A stretch of 64,000 nt of DNA from Petaurus breviceps papuanus (GCA_028583685.1 JAMXIF010001178.1:2822754-2886753), one strand, 5' to 3'. Positions 1-11,163 are shown, counted from the stretch's first letter. Translations and numbers: made by a program. The notes: generated by a model not told the origin, from the letters alone.

Positions 1-1362
1 TGTGTGTGTTTGTGTGTGGGCTGCAGAGCTCACAGCTGCCTACAATACATCTGGAATGGCCAGCTTTCTTCCAAGATGCTACTTGAAGTGCTGAATGATG
101 ACCCTAAGACGACCAAACCTAGGAAGTCCAAGTCCTCAAGACACTCTAGTGGCTAGTCTCAGCCAACTTCAAGAGCCCTCAATGGTTGAAAAAAAAAAAA
201 GAGGTTTAGGAAATGAGGAAAAAAGGCCAACACCCAGGGGTAAGATTGACCTTGGTCAAATGTAAGTACATGTGTGGGTGTCAAGGGTTTGGAACCTAGG
301 ATGAGTAGTAGAAATTGGGAGGCTAAGAGGAGGGAAGAAGAGGGTGAGGGAAAAAGGATATCTGAGTCACTGTAGCCTTAAAGAAACACTCCGCCCCCCA
401 AACCAAAAAAAATCTGTACATTGAAGTTGGCTCATGTTTTGATTGGCTCTGGTGCTGAGATAATAGCTTGTTATCTTTGGAAAAATGGTGCATGCACCCT
501 CTCACTGAGTGAAGGGTAATTGTGGGGTCGAGTGGCAGTCACCAAAATCACCTCCTCTAGTCTTCCCAGGGATGTGTGGAGGGGGCTGCCAGCAGGGGCC
601 ATTTACTATAAAAGCCTGGCCCCCAACTCCTTTGTTTCCCTCCCTCCTCTTTTCCAAGGATGACAATGCTCTGTGCAAGTCATGAGTTAGCTGGGTACCG
701 ACACTGTCAAGGTCACCAATACTGAGAGAAGATGTCCTCTTTTTGAAGAAGGCAATAATGGATAATTAAAAATAAAAGTACAAAAAAAAACAACCAAGGA
801 ACAGGTGATTTGAAAAAAACAAACAGCAAGAATAAGACAATCCCCCTGCCTCTCCATTAAATACTCCCCAAAGCCACTGTGACCAGAGAAGCCCAATGGA
901 TTTAGCTCCTTCTCTCCTTTGTCCTCCAACTCCATTTCCAGAGAATTCTCTCATGTTCCCACAAAAGCAAAACCCAATTGAGAAAAAGGTGGCAGGTGAC
1001 AAGGGGCATGACCGAAACAACCAGGAGGAAGATGGAAAGGGTTAGGGTTTGTATGGATTTTAAACCATTTCTCTCCCTTTTGTTGTCCTGATTCCACTGC
1101 CTTTCATCCCAAGAAAAGTAATTAAACAGAAGTAATAATAACAATAAATTTCTTAGGTGTAGCAGTAAGCAAACCAGCTCCAAAGGGCAAAAGGCGGCAT
1201 GGAGATGGGAACCAAGGCGAGGATATGGGATGTCATCCAGGCTGAGAAGAACAAAACAAAAGATGTTTCTGGCATCGGCAGAGAGGCTGGGAGAGGGGGC
1301 TTGAGGTGGGGGCTGCCTCCCACTGGACAGAAAAGGCCTGACCCGATGGGGTGAGGTTTGGT
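1..1362 (-). other. RXRA: RXRA 3' untranslated region (partial)
   Basis: This directly follows the stop codon on the minus strand and carries no recognisable SINE or LINE body, which is unusual for this window and fits exonic sequence. I see no AATAAA or ATTAAA on the minus strand, so the polyadenylation site is probably beyond the left edge; human RXRA also has a multi-kilobase 3'UTR. It holds a (TG)n tract at 1-20 and several A-rich runs near 190-200 and 780-790. The exact mRNA end cannot be read here. Confidence 0.75.
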
Positions 1363-1510
1363 CTATGTCATTTGATGGGGGGCCTCCAACATCTCCATCA
1401 GGAAGGTGTCAATGGGTGTATCTCCTATTAGCTTGAAGAAGAAGAGGTGCTCCAAACATTTCAGGCCAATGGACCGGAGAGCAGGGAGACGGAGCAAGAG
1501 CTTGGCGAAC
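1363..1510 (-). CDS. RXRA: RXRA exon 10 (coding part): helix 10/11, AF-2 helix and stop
   Basis: The last coding segment begins after tctacag with the base that finishes Arg414 and ends with a TAG stop at 1363-1365. It reads [20 protein letters not shown], then [20 protein letters not shown] and LEAPHQMT. Helix 10/11 holds the main dimerisation surface (Leu419, Leu420, Arg426) and the pocket residues Cys432 and Leu436. Helix 12, the ligand-dependent AF-2, has Phe450, Leu451, Met454 and the clamp residues Glu453 and Glu456. The terminus HQMT is typical of RXRA; RXRG ends LQIT. The coding sequence is complete to the stop. Confidence 0.97.
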
Positions 1511-2043
1511 CTGTAGACAGGGAGGACATTGGGAGTTATGATGAGATGCAAAGGGTAGATTTGAAAAACGTACAAAACCTTTCCAATATAGAATAAGATT
1601 AAGACGTGGAAGGAGACTTAAAGATCTAAGCTGAACCCCTAATTTCACAACTGTGGAAACTGAGATCCATAGAAGGTAAGGGACTTGCCCAAAGTGGTAC
1701 CAGTAGGAGTCAAACCCAGGTCCTTCCCCTCCAAATCCAGTGCCACGTCCACCACAGCATGTACTAGCGGTGGTCCTTTAGAACCTGGAAGATCAGTGAC
1801 TTTGATACAGGGTCCCCTTCAGTCACCCTGTATATCACTTGGAGCTGGCTCTAATACCTGCCCTGCTTTTAACTGAATCAGGAAAATGTATCCCAAGCAC
1901 CAAAGCAGTTTAACCAACCCAGAACCTCTCAGAGGAATGAATGCATCTCAAAGTAGCCTAAGAGTAATGGGATGAAGTCACACAACCTTATAAGAGATAG
2001 AACTTAGGAGTTCTGTAGGGATAGGGTAAGAACTTTAGGAGTT

Positions 2044-2198
2044 GGGGGCGGCTGGGTGGCGCAGTGAATAGAGCACCAGCCCAGGAGTCAGGAGGACCTG
2101 AGTTCAAATCTGACCTCAGACACTTAACACTTACTAGCTGTGTGACCTTGGGCAAGTCACTTAAACCCCAATTGCCCCTCCAAAAAAAAAAACCAAAA
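2044..2198 (+). mobile_element. Marsupial tRNA-derived SINE with perfect target-site duplication
   Basis: This is a full-length SINE with a head gggggcggctgggtggcgc, a body with gttcaaatctgacctcagac and tgtgaccttgggcaagtcac, and an A-rich tail. It is flanked by a perfect 13-bp duplication AACTTTAGGAGTT at 2031-2043 and 2199-2211, so it inserted relatively recently. It resembles the WSINE/CORE-SINE type abundant in Australian marsupials; the exact subfamily is not certain. Confidence 0.92.
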
Positions 2199-2339
2199 AA
2201 CTTTAGGAGTTGTAGCTGAGAGGAAACGGACTGCGGGAAGCAGTCCCTAACTACTGTGGCCCCCAGTGAGCCCACCTTTCTCTGAACTCTTCAAGTATCT
2301 CATATTCAAACTCAACACTTAAGTTAGTACTAGTTTTTA

Positions 2340-2950
2340 TATCATTTTGTTTTGGTAGGTCTGACCATGTCATTCTCCTACTCAATAAACTCTCTAATGA
2401 CTCCCCTCCCTATCACTTCCAGGAACAAATATAGAGTTCCTCTTCATTTTTAAAGGCACTTCACAAACTGGCCCCAACCCATCTTTCCAGCCCTAATATA
2501 CAGACATTACTCTCCTTTCCACCCTTCCAGCCAAACTGGCCTTCCTACTGTTCCTCGGCTGTCCGCCCCACCCCATTCATGGAATACACTCCCACTTCAA
2601 CTTTGCTTCAATCACTCAACATTTATTGAACACCTACTACGTACCAAGCACTGTGCTAAGCTTCCTAGAATCTTGTTGGTTGTTTTTTTTTCCAAAACTG
2701 TCCTAAGCTATATATGAAATTTTTTAATACCTACCCTCCCACTCTGGTGCATCTATCTCAGCTGTTAGCCCTTTCCCCTCAAAAAATATACCTTGTATAT
2801 ATTTTGTACATATTTACATATGTACACACTGTCTCCCAGATAGAATGTAACATTTTATTTCATCTTTGTTTTTGTAACCCCTGGGCCCAGTGAGAACAGT
2901 CCCTGGCACATAGTAAACCCTTAGATTTTTTTTTTTTTTTGCTGATTTGT
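2340..2950 (+). mobile_element. L2 LINE 3' end remnant
   Basis: The sense-strand L2 pattern is clear: gaccatgtcattctcctactcaataaac, then acaaactggccccaacc, then ctgtctcccagatagaatgtaa, then a tail near tggcacatagtaaaccctta. A short piece at about 2608-2663 (acatttattgaacacctact) looks like another dispersed repeat inserted into it. Confidence 0.75.
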
Positions 2951-4984
2951 TTTTACATCTTCCCTGCATTAAAATGTTGTCTTTCTAGCTAGATTGTAAA
3001 TTCCTTGAGAGTAAGTCCTTGTTGGGGAAAGAGGGAGAGTTGGGATGGGGAGATAGAGAGAGACCGAAGCCCTATCCTTATGTCTCCCCTACAGGCAGGC
3101 ACTGAATTAAAAAAAAAAAATAACCTGTTGAATAATGGATTTCTATTTCTATGCTCTTCCTTGGGATAACTTCTGCTTGCTCTGCTTTCACTCCTCAGAT
3201 ATCACTGTTATGAATCTGAAAAAGATAGGTCCCAGCCACTCCTAGTGAACTTGAACCCAAGGCAACCCCCCTTAAATTATGCAGGGAGCCCCGACCTCAG
3301 GGCAGTTAAGCATGTGCCCTTCCTGCCAAGCCTAGAACGAGTCAAATGACTCCAGGAGGCTGAGGTTTATCTTCCGGGCCCTCCCTGCTTTCCTTGCCCT
3401 GTTCCCCTCACCAGGGACCTAATGTGGACTTGGGGACAGAAGGCATTCACTTCCCTGCTCAGCTTCCTGGCTTTGAGCTTGGGAGTGGGGGCGGAGGCTG
3501 GGGAAGGGGAGGCAGGAAAGCAAAATATTAGAAGAACATTTTAAAAAGGAGAACTCTTCAAAGAGTGAGCTGGTGTCATGATCATATTCAGCTGCCAATG
3601 GGGATGTGAAAAAATGTATGGCAAATAGAGCCAGGAGGGGAGACTCAGACATTTCTTTAAGCTGTTTGCAAGCCTTGATTCTGCCTGGCTGCTGCATACA
3701 GGGGCCCTGAGTATGGGCAATGAAGGAGGGGTGGGGGATGGGTGGGGGTTAACCTTATTAATAATTAACAATGTCTTTAAGGAAAAAAAATCCTTGTGGT
3801 TTGCTGCCATACAATCAGCATTTTAGAGCCTAAAATGCAGTTTAAAGGTTGGAGGAGGGCCAGAGAACGGGCTGTTTTCTGCTGAGCTGGCGAGAATGTT
3901 AGGCAGGAATCCAGGAAAAACAAATCAGTCCTGCCATCCCCCCACCCCCACCCTGTCCAGGAAGTTTCACTTTAAACCGAACCAGATGATGGCTGAACAG
4001 AGCTCGGACAGTTAACCGTGAGCTTGCCAGCCCAAAGTCAGAGGGTAAGTGTTCCCAAGGAAGGGGCAAAAGAGAGTGAGAGACTACCAGATGCTCCAGG
4101 GAAACCTTGGCCCAGTGTCTTCTGTAAAGATGGCAAGTGTGATGGGACAAAAAAACACCCAAGGAGGGTGGGCAGGCACATGGGGCCATATGGGTAACTG
4201 TCAAGTTGCCTGATTTGGGAACTTGCTAGTATCTCTCCAACTCATTCCTCCAGCCAGAGGAAAAGGTATAAAACTGTCTCTGGGTTTAGAGTGTGATCAT
4301 AGAGGATTAGGGCTTGAGATATTATTGACCTGTCAACCAAGGATTTACCCGGTTTGGTACACATCTGAAACCCACTCTTATTACTTTGGCCTGAAAGTAA
4401 AAAAAGTGAACAGGCTTGCCCCTCCCGGAAGTCGGGAGACTCCTTCTAAATGGGCCTTGGCTGGGCCTTTCCAACCTGGGCAGGAAGCTGCCAAGGAAAA
4501 AGCCCCTGAAAACTCAAGACAAAGGGTGACTGTGGGTATGCAGGGGTGGGAGGATTGAAGGGATGGGGAACACAGGGACAGAACTGATTTTCATTCAGGG
4601 AATTAGCCTCAGAAAAATAGGATGATCTGGTCGTACCTGGAAACACCAGGACTCAGTGACCAATCAGACCTAGGTCACTGAATATAACCTTCTTCCTCCA
4701 TCCAAGGTATCTGTTGGGAGGTGGGGGGAGAGAGAGGTGGGGAGGACAGTAAGGGTGGTCTAAAGAAAACCAAGGTCACTCTCCACTGACCAAACCTTAG
4801 AATCTAGGGAGGGTTCCAAACAGACCCAGTATCCCTCAATAACCTGCCACAGATCTGTTTTCTGTGGCTATCCTTAAACTTCAAATTCACCTGGAACATG
4901 ACCATATTCTAAGGTTCTACCTGGGGGGAGAGGAATTCTTAAGTTCACCCTCTGATGGCTAACATTTGAGGGTTCCTAACCTTA

Positions 4985-5250
4985 ATGAACCTTAAGAATT
5001 CTAGAACTGGAAGGGCCCTAAGAAATCTAGTCCAACATGAACTTATAATATCTTTAAGAAGCAGTCATTCAGTTTCTCTTTCAAGACCTCCAAATACAGC
5101 TCCATTTCACCTTCGGAAAGATGTAAATATTAATACGGGGGTGGGGGAAGGGTTCCTACCCCCTTGCACTAAGCAGAAATCTGTCTCCTTATAACTTCTA
5201 CCTACTGCTTCCCCAAGCATCTCTTTCAAGCATGGCATAGGTGGGGTCCT
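4985..5250 (+). mobile_element. CR1/L3-like interspersed repeat
   Basis: It contains the typical run from ctagaactggaagggcccta and ctagtccaacatgaac to a late block with aaatctgtctccttataacttctacc. This layout is shared with other copies at 21655-22300 and 22565-23070. The assignment to CR1/L3 is from memory. Confidence 0.55.
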
Positions 5251-5382
5251 ATGAATTTGAAAGTCTCTGCTCCCTATTCTCCATTTCTTTTATGGCTTCT
5301 TAAGAAGTGGATCATAAGAGGGAGCCACTGTCTCCCAGTCTTCCATAGCCAGGGTAAGGGAGAAACCAGGAAGGATGCTCAC

Positions 5383-5488
5383 CTTCCAGGCTGGTCCGGA
5401 TACTTGTGTTTGCAGTAGGCTTCGAGGGAGGCGTAAACTTTCTCTCGTAGGGCTTCCACTTCTGCAGGGTTGGAAAGTCCCTTAGAGT
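5383..5488 (-). CDS. RXRA: RXRA exon 9: ligand-binding domain, helices 9 to 10
   Basis: This 106-nt exon encodes Asp379 (completed) to Gly413 plus two bases of Arg414. The acceptor is ccctttcag and the donor is ggaag|gtgagc. The product is [20 protein letters not shown] then [15 protein letters not shown]. It supplies helix 9 and the run into helix 10, part of the dimer interface. Residue 410 is Asp, where I recall Glu in human RXRA; no other change is visible. Confidence 0.97.
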
Positions 5489-5789
5489 CTGAAAGGGAAG
5501 GAGAAATTCCAAAGGTAAGGCTCAGCTCTGGTTGTGGAAACTGGCAAATTTGAATCCTTTCCTCAAAAACGTAGAGTGAGGGACCAACAGTAAATGCTCT
5601 CCAAGAGTATTAGACCTATGGGGTGGGAGGGTTTGTATAGTGGGGGTTGGTCCAGGGCTACACAGGGACTCTTCCCCTTTGAAGTCTTTGAAGGCCAAAC
5701 TATTGCTAGACTGATGAATATACACAATATGGCCTCCACCAACCTATCCAACCTTATTTTCCCATTGTTCACCACCGTTCACCTTCTGT

Positions 5790-6145
5790 AAACTACTTCT
5801 TCTGGCCCTGCTCCTCTCATTGTTCATATCTGCCCCTGGTTCAACTCCTATATAAAGCCTTTACTTCCTTCAAAATTTAGTTCAAAGGCCACCTCCTTTA
5901 TGAAGCCTACCCTAACCACTCTACACATCTCTCTTCTCTGGGCATCTATTGTATAAACAACAGACACTAGAAACTTGAATGTCCCACTGTTCTCTGTTTC
6001 CCATGGGTCAATATCATCTCTCTGGCTAGACTGTACACTCACTGCAGGCAGGGACTGCATCATTTTCAATTCGGGTCCCCCACATCAACCACCAAGATGT
6101 GTTGCTCATAGACAACACTCAGCAAATGCTTGGTGACTGATGAGT
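5790..6145 (+). mobile_element. L2 LINE 3' end remnant
   Basis: The L2 3'UTR order is visible: ttcaaaggccacctccttta, tgaagcctaccctaaccact, ggctagactgtacactcac, gcagggactgcatcattttc, and a tail near cagcaaatgcttggtgactg. Confidence 0.75.
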
Positions 6146-6284
6146 CATTCTTCAGGCTGAAGCTAGTTTATCCCTTTATCCTCCACTCCCCAAGGCTTCT
6201 AATCTTTTCTCTAATAGCTACTAAATAGCAGCTCAGTGTGGAAATAAGGAGGGTTGTTAAACTAATTGGACTGCAGACTTGATG

Positions 6285-6470
6285 CAATGGGTTAAAGGGA
6301 TCTGGCATTAGAGAACCAGGTCCCAGGTTCTAGCTCTGCTACTTACCCCTGTGACCTTGGAGAAATCACTGGAAATCACCTTTGTTTCCTCCTTATAAAA
6401 TGATGGGGCTGAACTAAATGGGCTCTTAAGGTTTCTTCTAGCTCTAAGTCTTCCGGGATTATAGAAGCTA
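6285..6470 (+). mobile_element. MIR-like SINE
   Basis: Sense MIR core: ctctgctacttacccctgtg, accttggagaaatcac, ctccttataaaatgatgggg, then the ttcttctagctctaag tail seen in many copies here. It is strongly diverged. Confidence 0.7.
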
Positions 6471-6975
6471 GGTGAAGAAATTCAATTCTCTCCTTAAATG
6501 GTATCTCACCAAGACACCATGGTGATGAGCAAAGAGGGGAGAGAAATTGCTTGGCTCTCTCCCCTGTGTGAAAAGAGAGGCCATGAGGGAGATGGTCTAA
6601 AGCATCTAAAACTGGGCCAAAGAGCTTCAGCTGCTTCAGACTAAGAACTTATGGATAAGCAAAAGTCAGGCTAAGTGACACTGCACAGATACCAACGGAG
6701 CATAAAGATATTGTCCAAAGATCAGTCCAAGTGGGGAGAGGTTCATTACCACAAGGTTGGTTGCTAGAGGATGAGTTTTTATTTATTTCTGCTGCAGCAA
6801 CTAATAAAGATTATTTCCTTTATTTAAAAAAAAAAAGGCCTTCTGTTTCCAAGACAGGACACAAGGCCACTATCAGTGACTCCCGGGGGCAGCTCCTAAG
6901 ACCCTTTAGTCCTGAATTGTGCCTCTGATGGGGCTAGTGACCAAAGAGTACTTTGAAGGAAGAAACAGGGGGAGG

Positions 6976-7097
6976 GAAAATTTATTAAATATCTAGTACG
7001 TGCCAAGGCACGGTGCTAACCACTTTACAAATATATTATCTCATTAGGTCCTCACAACTCTGGGCGGCGGGTGTTATTATTATTCCCATTTTACAGG
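6976..7097 (-). mobile_element. MIR-like SINE fragment (antisense)
   Basis: The antisense 3' part is visible: taaatatctagtacgtgcca, ttatctcattaggtcctcac, then ttattattcccattttacag. It stops before the core. Confidence 0.6.
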
Positions 7098-7454
7098 TGC
7101 CCTGCTTGCCATCACCTTTATGGTCAAAGGCGTCCAAAACACTCCCACCTTCCCTTAGTGACAAGCTCTAACCTGGTCATGCAGGCCTTCGCTGAAAATG
7201 ATTTGGAGCTTCTCTGTGCCCTCTGCCTCTACCTCTTCCTGAAGCAATGAGTTTTACAACTTTAATAACCACTAGGAAATGTAGGATGGCCTGTGGTTGG
7301 TCCTGTAACTACCTCCCCTTTCACGGTATCAGAAAAAGAGTTTAACCTGATGTGAAGAACACTTGGGTTCACATCCTCCTTTTACCACTGCTTACGTGAC
7401 TACAGACCAGAGAACCTAGGTCTGAAGCCAAGATCTAGAAAGCTCAGAGCAAGG

Positions 7455-7599
7455 TAAACATAGCTGGATTTGGAATCAGGGAACCTACGTAGGGTTTGAT
7501 TTCGGGCAAATCACTTAACTATTCTGAGTCTCAGTTTCTTTTCTCTAAAATGAGGGAGATTAATGAGATGATCTCTAAAGTCCTACACCAAGAGTCTAA
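7455..7599 (+). mobile_element. MIR-like SINE, host of the 7SL insertion
   Basis: Sense MIR core: gatttggaatcagggaacct, gggcaaatcacttaactatt, tgagtctcagtttcttttct. It ends exactly where the 7SL target-site duplication begins, so it was the insertion site. Confidence 0.7.
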
Positions 7600-7611
7600 A
7601 TCTCTGATTCT

Positions 7612-7906
7612 GGCCAGGCATGGTGACTCCCACCTGGAATCCCGGCTACTTGGGAGACTGCGGCTGGCAGATCCCTCAAGCTTGGGAGTTCTGCATTGCA
7701 GTGGGCTGGGCTGATTGAATGTCTGCACTAAAGCAAATATGGTGAGTAGCTAAGAGCTGAGGGTCACCAGGTAACCTAAGGAGGGGTGAATAAGCCTAGG
7801 TCAGAAGTAGAGCAATTTTTATGACCATCAGGGTGGGAAGAGACCTTTGAATAGTCCCTGCACTTTCAGACTGGATGAAAGAGGGAGACCCAATCCTTTA
7901 AAAAAG
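7612..7906 (+). pseudogene. 7SL RNA (SRP RNA) retropseudogene, full length
   Basis: This runs from end to end along 7SL RNA. The 5' Alu domain is gccaggcatggtgactccca, then ggctacttgggag, ttctgcattgcagtg and gtctgcactaa. The S domain is ccaggtaacctaaggagggg, then gcctaggtcagaagtagagc. The 3' Alu arm is tttgaatagtccctgcac and gggagaccca, followed by a short A run. About 290 nt remain against about 300 in the functional RNA; the main visible loss is roughly 10 nt after gcactaa. Near-matching duplications ATCTCTGATTCT (7600-7611) and ATCTCTAATTCT (7910-7921) show LINE-mediated insertion. It is antisense to RXRA. The spread-out substitutions argue against a working SRP RNA gene. Confidence 0.9.
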
Positions 7907-7954
7907 AACATCTCTAATTCTGTCACACATACCATCTAGGTAATTATGTCATCC

Positions 7955-8057
7955 TTTCAACTATCACTTACTACCTGTATGACCTTGGACAAGTCATTAT
8001 AGAGCCCTTACTTTCCTCCTCTAGATGATCTCTGAGGTCTCTTCAGAATCTAAACCA
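7955..8057 (+). mobile_element. MIR-like SINE fragment
   Basis: Sense core: atcacttactacctgtatga, ccttggacaagtcattatag, tgatctctgaggtctcttca. The copy runs directly into the (ATG)n array. Confidence 0.6.

Positions 8058-8097
<40 letters not shown>
8058..8097 (+). repeat. (ATG)n microsatellite
   Basis: About 13 uninterrupted ATG units follow a MIR-like fragment, a common birthplace of trinucleotide arrays. Confidence 0.95.
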
Positions 8098-8249
8098 CAG
8101 TGACACAAGTATCCTAGATTTAGCCAACAAGTTCTCATCCCTCTCCCCAAACTTACGGATTTTGTTTCTGTACCCTTCTAGCACTCAAAACCTAGTATAT
8201 GAGAGTCACTCAGGAAATATATACAGATGACGAGGTAAAAAACAGCACC

Positions 8250-8420
8250 GAATAACACAGCTGGAAAGGACTTTAACAAACATCTATCCAACCTCTTCAT
8301 TTTACAGATGCAGACACTTTAGCACAGAGAAGAAAATGCTCTTTCCAATGTAATAAGTAGCAGAGCAAGAATCTGAACCCAGGATTTCTGACCTTTTCTA
8401 CTACATCCACTTCCTCATCA
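8250..8420 (-). mobile_element. MIR-like SINE (antisense)
   Basis: Antisense signature: cagctggaaaggactttaac, cttcattttacagatgcaga, aagaatctgaacccaggatt, then a cacttcctc end. Confidence 0.7.
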
Positions 8421-9044
8421 ATCTACATCAGGGTCTCAACTTATCCATACCTTCCTTTAAATTTCCCTAAGTTTTCCCAAACCAGTGCCCCATTCTTACC
8501 AGGTCTGTGCTTTCAAGGTTAGGGCTAGCTTCTCCAGCTGGGTAAGATCCAGAGCTTGAGGAGCAGGGGTAACATTTATGAGGCTGTCATAGTTAAACTG
8601 TGAGGTAAAGACCATGGAGGGATAAATGGCCCTGTATCCTAGAGTGGACATTTTTAACTGGTTTGGCAAAGCAAAGTCCTCTCTCAATGTGGTAATACTT
8701 AAGGACTATACTGTATGATCTCAGCACACCAGCCTCCCTCCCTCATTTCCCATTTGGACCTGTCTCTTCCAATCTGTCTATTACTTTTTCTCCTTTCGTC
8801 TCCACAACAGACATTCTTGACCCTCACTGCCGAGGTTATAGATTTGCCAAGTTTTCTTTCTTGCTCTCTTTTTAAGGCTTCCAAAGATCTCTGGAGATCA
8901 AATTTGCCATAATCTGTCCCTAATTCCTCCCTCTTCTTTTTTCCCCCCTTCTCAACCTTCACTTGACATCTCTGCTCAAATGGGTTTATTCCATCTGACT
9001 GGCTTTACCAAACACATTCTGCAGGAGCCATTCAAAGACAATTT

Positions 9045-9180
9045 CATAAGATTATAGACTCAGAATAGGAAGAGACCTTAAAATGTTCAACATCTCTCAT
9101 TTTATATAGATAGAGAAAATGAGGCCCAGAGTGGTCAAGTGACTTATCTAAGGTCACCCAAGTAGTAGAGGACAAATCCT
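9045..9180 (-). mobile_element. MIR-like SINE (antisense)
   Basis: Antisense signature: attatagactcagaatagga, gagaaaatgaggcccagagt, gtgacttatctaaggtcacc, then aagtagtagagg. Confidence 0.75.
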
Positions 9181-9884
9181 CTCTAATCTTAGACCCAACA
9201 TTACTTCCTTTAAAAAGTTTTTCGGGCAGGTCTTGCAGCTCACTCTACATTCTACATAAATGTTTGCTGAATTCCACACCATCCCATTCCCTAGGTAGTG
9301 AATGGACTTGCTTTCTAACCTATCTCCAAATCTACAAACAAGAGCATGGCCAATTGAGCCAGTCATGGTGGATTAGGCCATCAGGGCTTTTTTTATGGGA
9401 AGGTGACCATCAATCACTTGTGACAGCTAAGCATGTCAGGGCAGTATATGGTAAAACTGCAGCAGGCTAAAGAGAACATATGTATTTTGGCAACTAGACA
9501 ACTCTGAATCACATCTCTGTTTTTTTGCTTCTCAACTCCACATTAGCCGAGGGTCTCTAGCTGCTTCTTCCTTGAAGAATGACCTGACTAACGTGAGATG
9601 TACCAACTCTGTAAACTTAGCTGCTATGAAGATCTTGACTGAGTAATTGATACGTGGAAGCCGGAGGACGTGGCTGACTTAAGTGACTCAGACACATTTA
9701 GATGAAGGATTATGGGCTATTAACACGAAATTATGTTGAGTAATTTGCCCAGGAAGGGAAACTCTGTAATGGCTATCAATGAAAAAAAAAGTACAATTAA
9801 TATGGCTTTCATCTTACAGACTGTCACGGATGACATAATAATCTTGACTGCCCTGAATAAAACCATGGAATACATCCCATAATG

Positions 9885-10165
9885 TTAGTGTAGAAAAGAC
9901 TCTGGAAATTTTGCAGCCCAATGACCTCCTTTTACAAATGTGGATACCAAGGCCCAGAGAAGGGAAGTGATTGGTCACATGGCTATTAACTAATCAACTA
10001 GCAAGCATTTATTAAATGCCTGCTCTGTGGCAGGCACACTAAGTGATGACAAATAGGAACCAATCACTGCCTTCAAGGAAGCAGAGTCTATCTTTAATAA
10101 GTGGAAGAAATCAGGACTTAGAGCCCAGGTCTTCTGGCTCTCAGGACGATGCTTTTTCCACAGCT
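9885..10165 (-). mobile_element. MIR-like SINE (antisense) split by another repeat
   Basis: The left part carries tacaaatgtggataccaagg and cccagagaagggaagtgatt. The right part resumes near 10095 with aggacttagagcccaggtct. Between them (about 9990-10088) sits a different dispersed repeat with agcaagcatttattaaatgc and gaaccaatcactgccttcaa. Confidence 0.6.
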
Positions 10166-10845
10166 GTTACAAAGCCTATTTCTAAAGGCCCCAGCATAGA
10201 AATTTCAAGAATAAAAACTGCTGAGACCTGTCTATTACCACAACCTTGCAATTTAGCCTGGGGCCCTGGTCTCAGAGAAGTCAGGCTAGTTACTGCTAAG
10301 AAGGAATCAATAGGCTTCTCTCGTGAGCCTTGCCCATCTCAACTAGAACATTAATGGTAGAACTTCTGAATTCTGGTACAGAATGTGGGGATTCTACAGG
10401 ACCTGCAAGATTCTACTAGAAAGTCATTTGGGAGCAGGGGCAGCACAGAAAGAGTGGGGCTGGGGCAGGGGAGGAGTCAGAATGTGGGGGAAGGAAAAAT
10501 AATAAAACCAGCGAGAGAGATACTCTAAAGATAAAGAAACACTGTGAACCATAAAGGCTAAGCATGGCTCTTTCAAAATGGGGCTCTCAAATGATAGTCA
10601 GATGCCTAGAGGGTCCTTAACCAAAAACATCTGGGAATTGCTGTTCACCAAGGCTGAGAACATCCAAAGAATCTGGAGTTGGTCTCTGGCCCCTCATCCC
10701 TGAGTCCCCTATCATATGCAATCTGATCTTTCAGTTCCACAAGGAAGAACCAAGCAAACGATGTGTTGTTACTGCAGATCTCACTGACTCTGGAGACTGG
10801 ATTTGCTTTTCTTTTTTTTAATCCAGAAGGGAAGAAAGGACATAC

Positions 10846-10937
10846 CCGGGTTGAAGAGGACAATGGCTCTCAGGCAGCCCAACTCTGTCTTGTCCATCTG
10901 CATGTCTCGCATTTTTGACACAAGTTCTGTCAGGACT
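10846..10937 (-). CDS. RXRA: RXRA exon 8: ligand-binding domain, helices 7 to 9
   Basis: This 92-nt exon encodes Val349 to Pro378 with one split base at each end. The acceptor is ccctgcag and the donor is ccgg|gtatgt. It begins [20 protein letters not shown] and ends [10 protein letters not shown]. The phases (one base completing Arg348, one base starting Asp379) fit exons 7 and 9 exactly. The peptide appears identical to human RXRA; RXRG has DKSELG and MKDMQM. Confidence 0.97.
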
Positions 10938-11121
10938 CTGCAGGGGGAAAGAAACATAGAACACAAGGCACCCCATCAGACAAGGGACCCCCCCTTCTCG
11001 GAGATCACGCTGACAAAGTGTCAGAACATTTTGTCATTCTTGAGTGATAAAGCAGGACTGAAACTGGGAATAACTTCTGAAGAAATTGTAGAGGGAATGT
11101 CACAACAGGGAAAATCTCCCA

Positions 11122-11126
<5 letters not shown>

Positions 11127-11161
<35 letters not shown>
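11127..11161 (+). repeat. (AG)n microsatellite
   Basis: About 17 uninterrupted AG units lie roughly 190 bp downstream of exon 8 when read in the + direction, inside intron 7. Confidence 0.95.

Positions 11162-11163
<2 letters not shown>

Larger units (their letters stand above)
1511..5382 (-). other. RXRA: RXRA intron 9
   Basis: This is a 3.9-kb GT-AG intron between exons 9 and 10. It holds a young SINE (2044-2198), an L2 tail (2340-2950), a further L2-like scrap near 2960-3030, and a CR1/L3-like piece (4985-5250). The block 3290-4980 contains no repeat that I recognise; its 3540-4045 part is AT-rich and then purine-rich, with several runs that look unique. Confidence 0.85.
5489..10845 (-). 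other. RXRA: RXRA intron 8
   Basis: This is a 5.4-kb intron between exons 8 and 9. It is packed with old repeats: L2 (5790-6145), MIR-like copies (6285-6470, 6976-7097, 7455-7599, 7955-8056, 8250-8420, 9045-9180, 9885-10165), a 7SL RNA retropseudogene (7612-7906) and an (ATG)n array. I recognise no repeat in about 6475-6970, 8425-9040, 9190-9880 or 10170-10640. Confidence 0.85.

Noticed and set aside
7612-7906. Functional SRP RNA gene
   Set aside because: Substitutions throughout, an internal loss, an A tail and target-site duplications mark it as a retrocopy.
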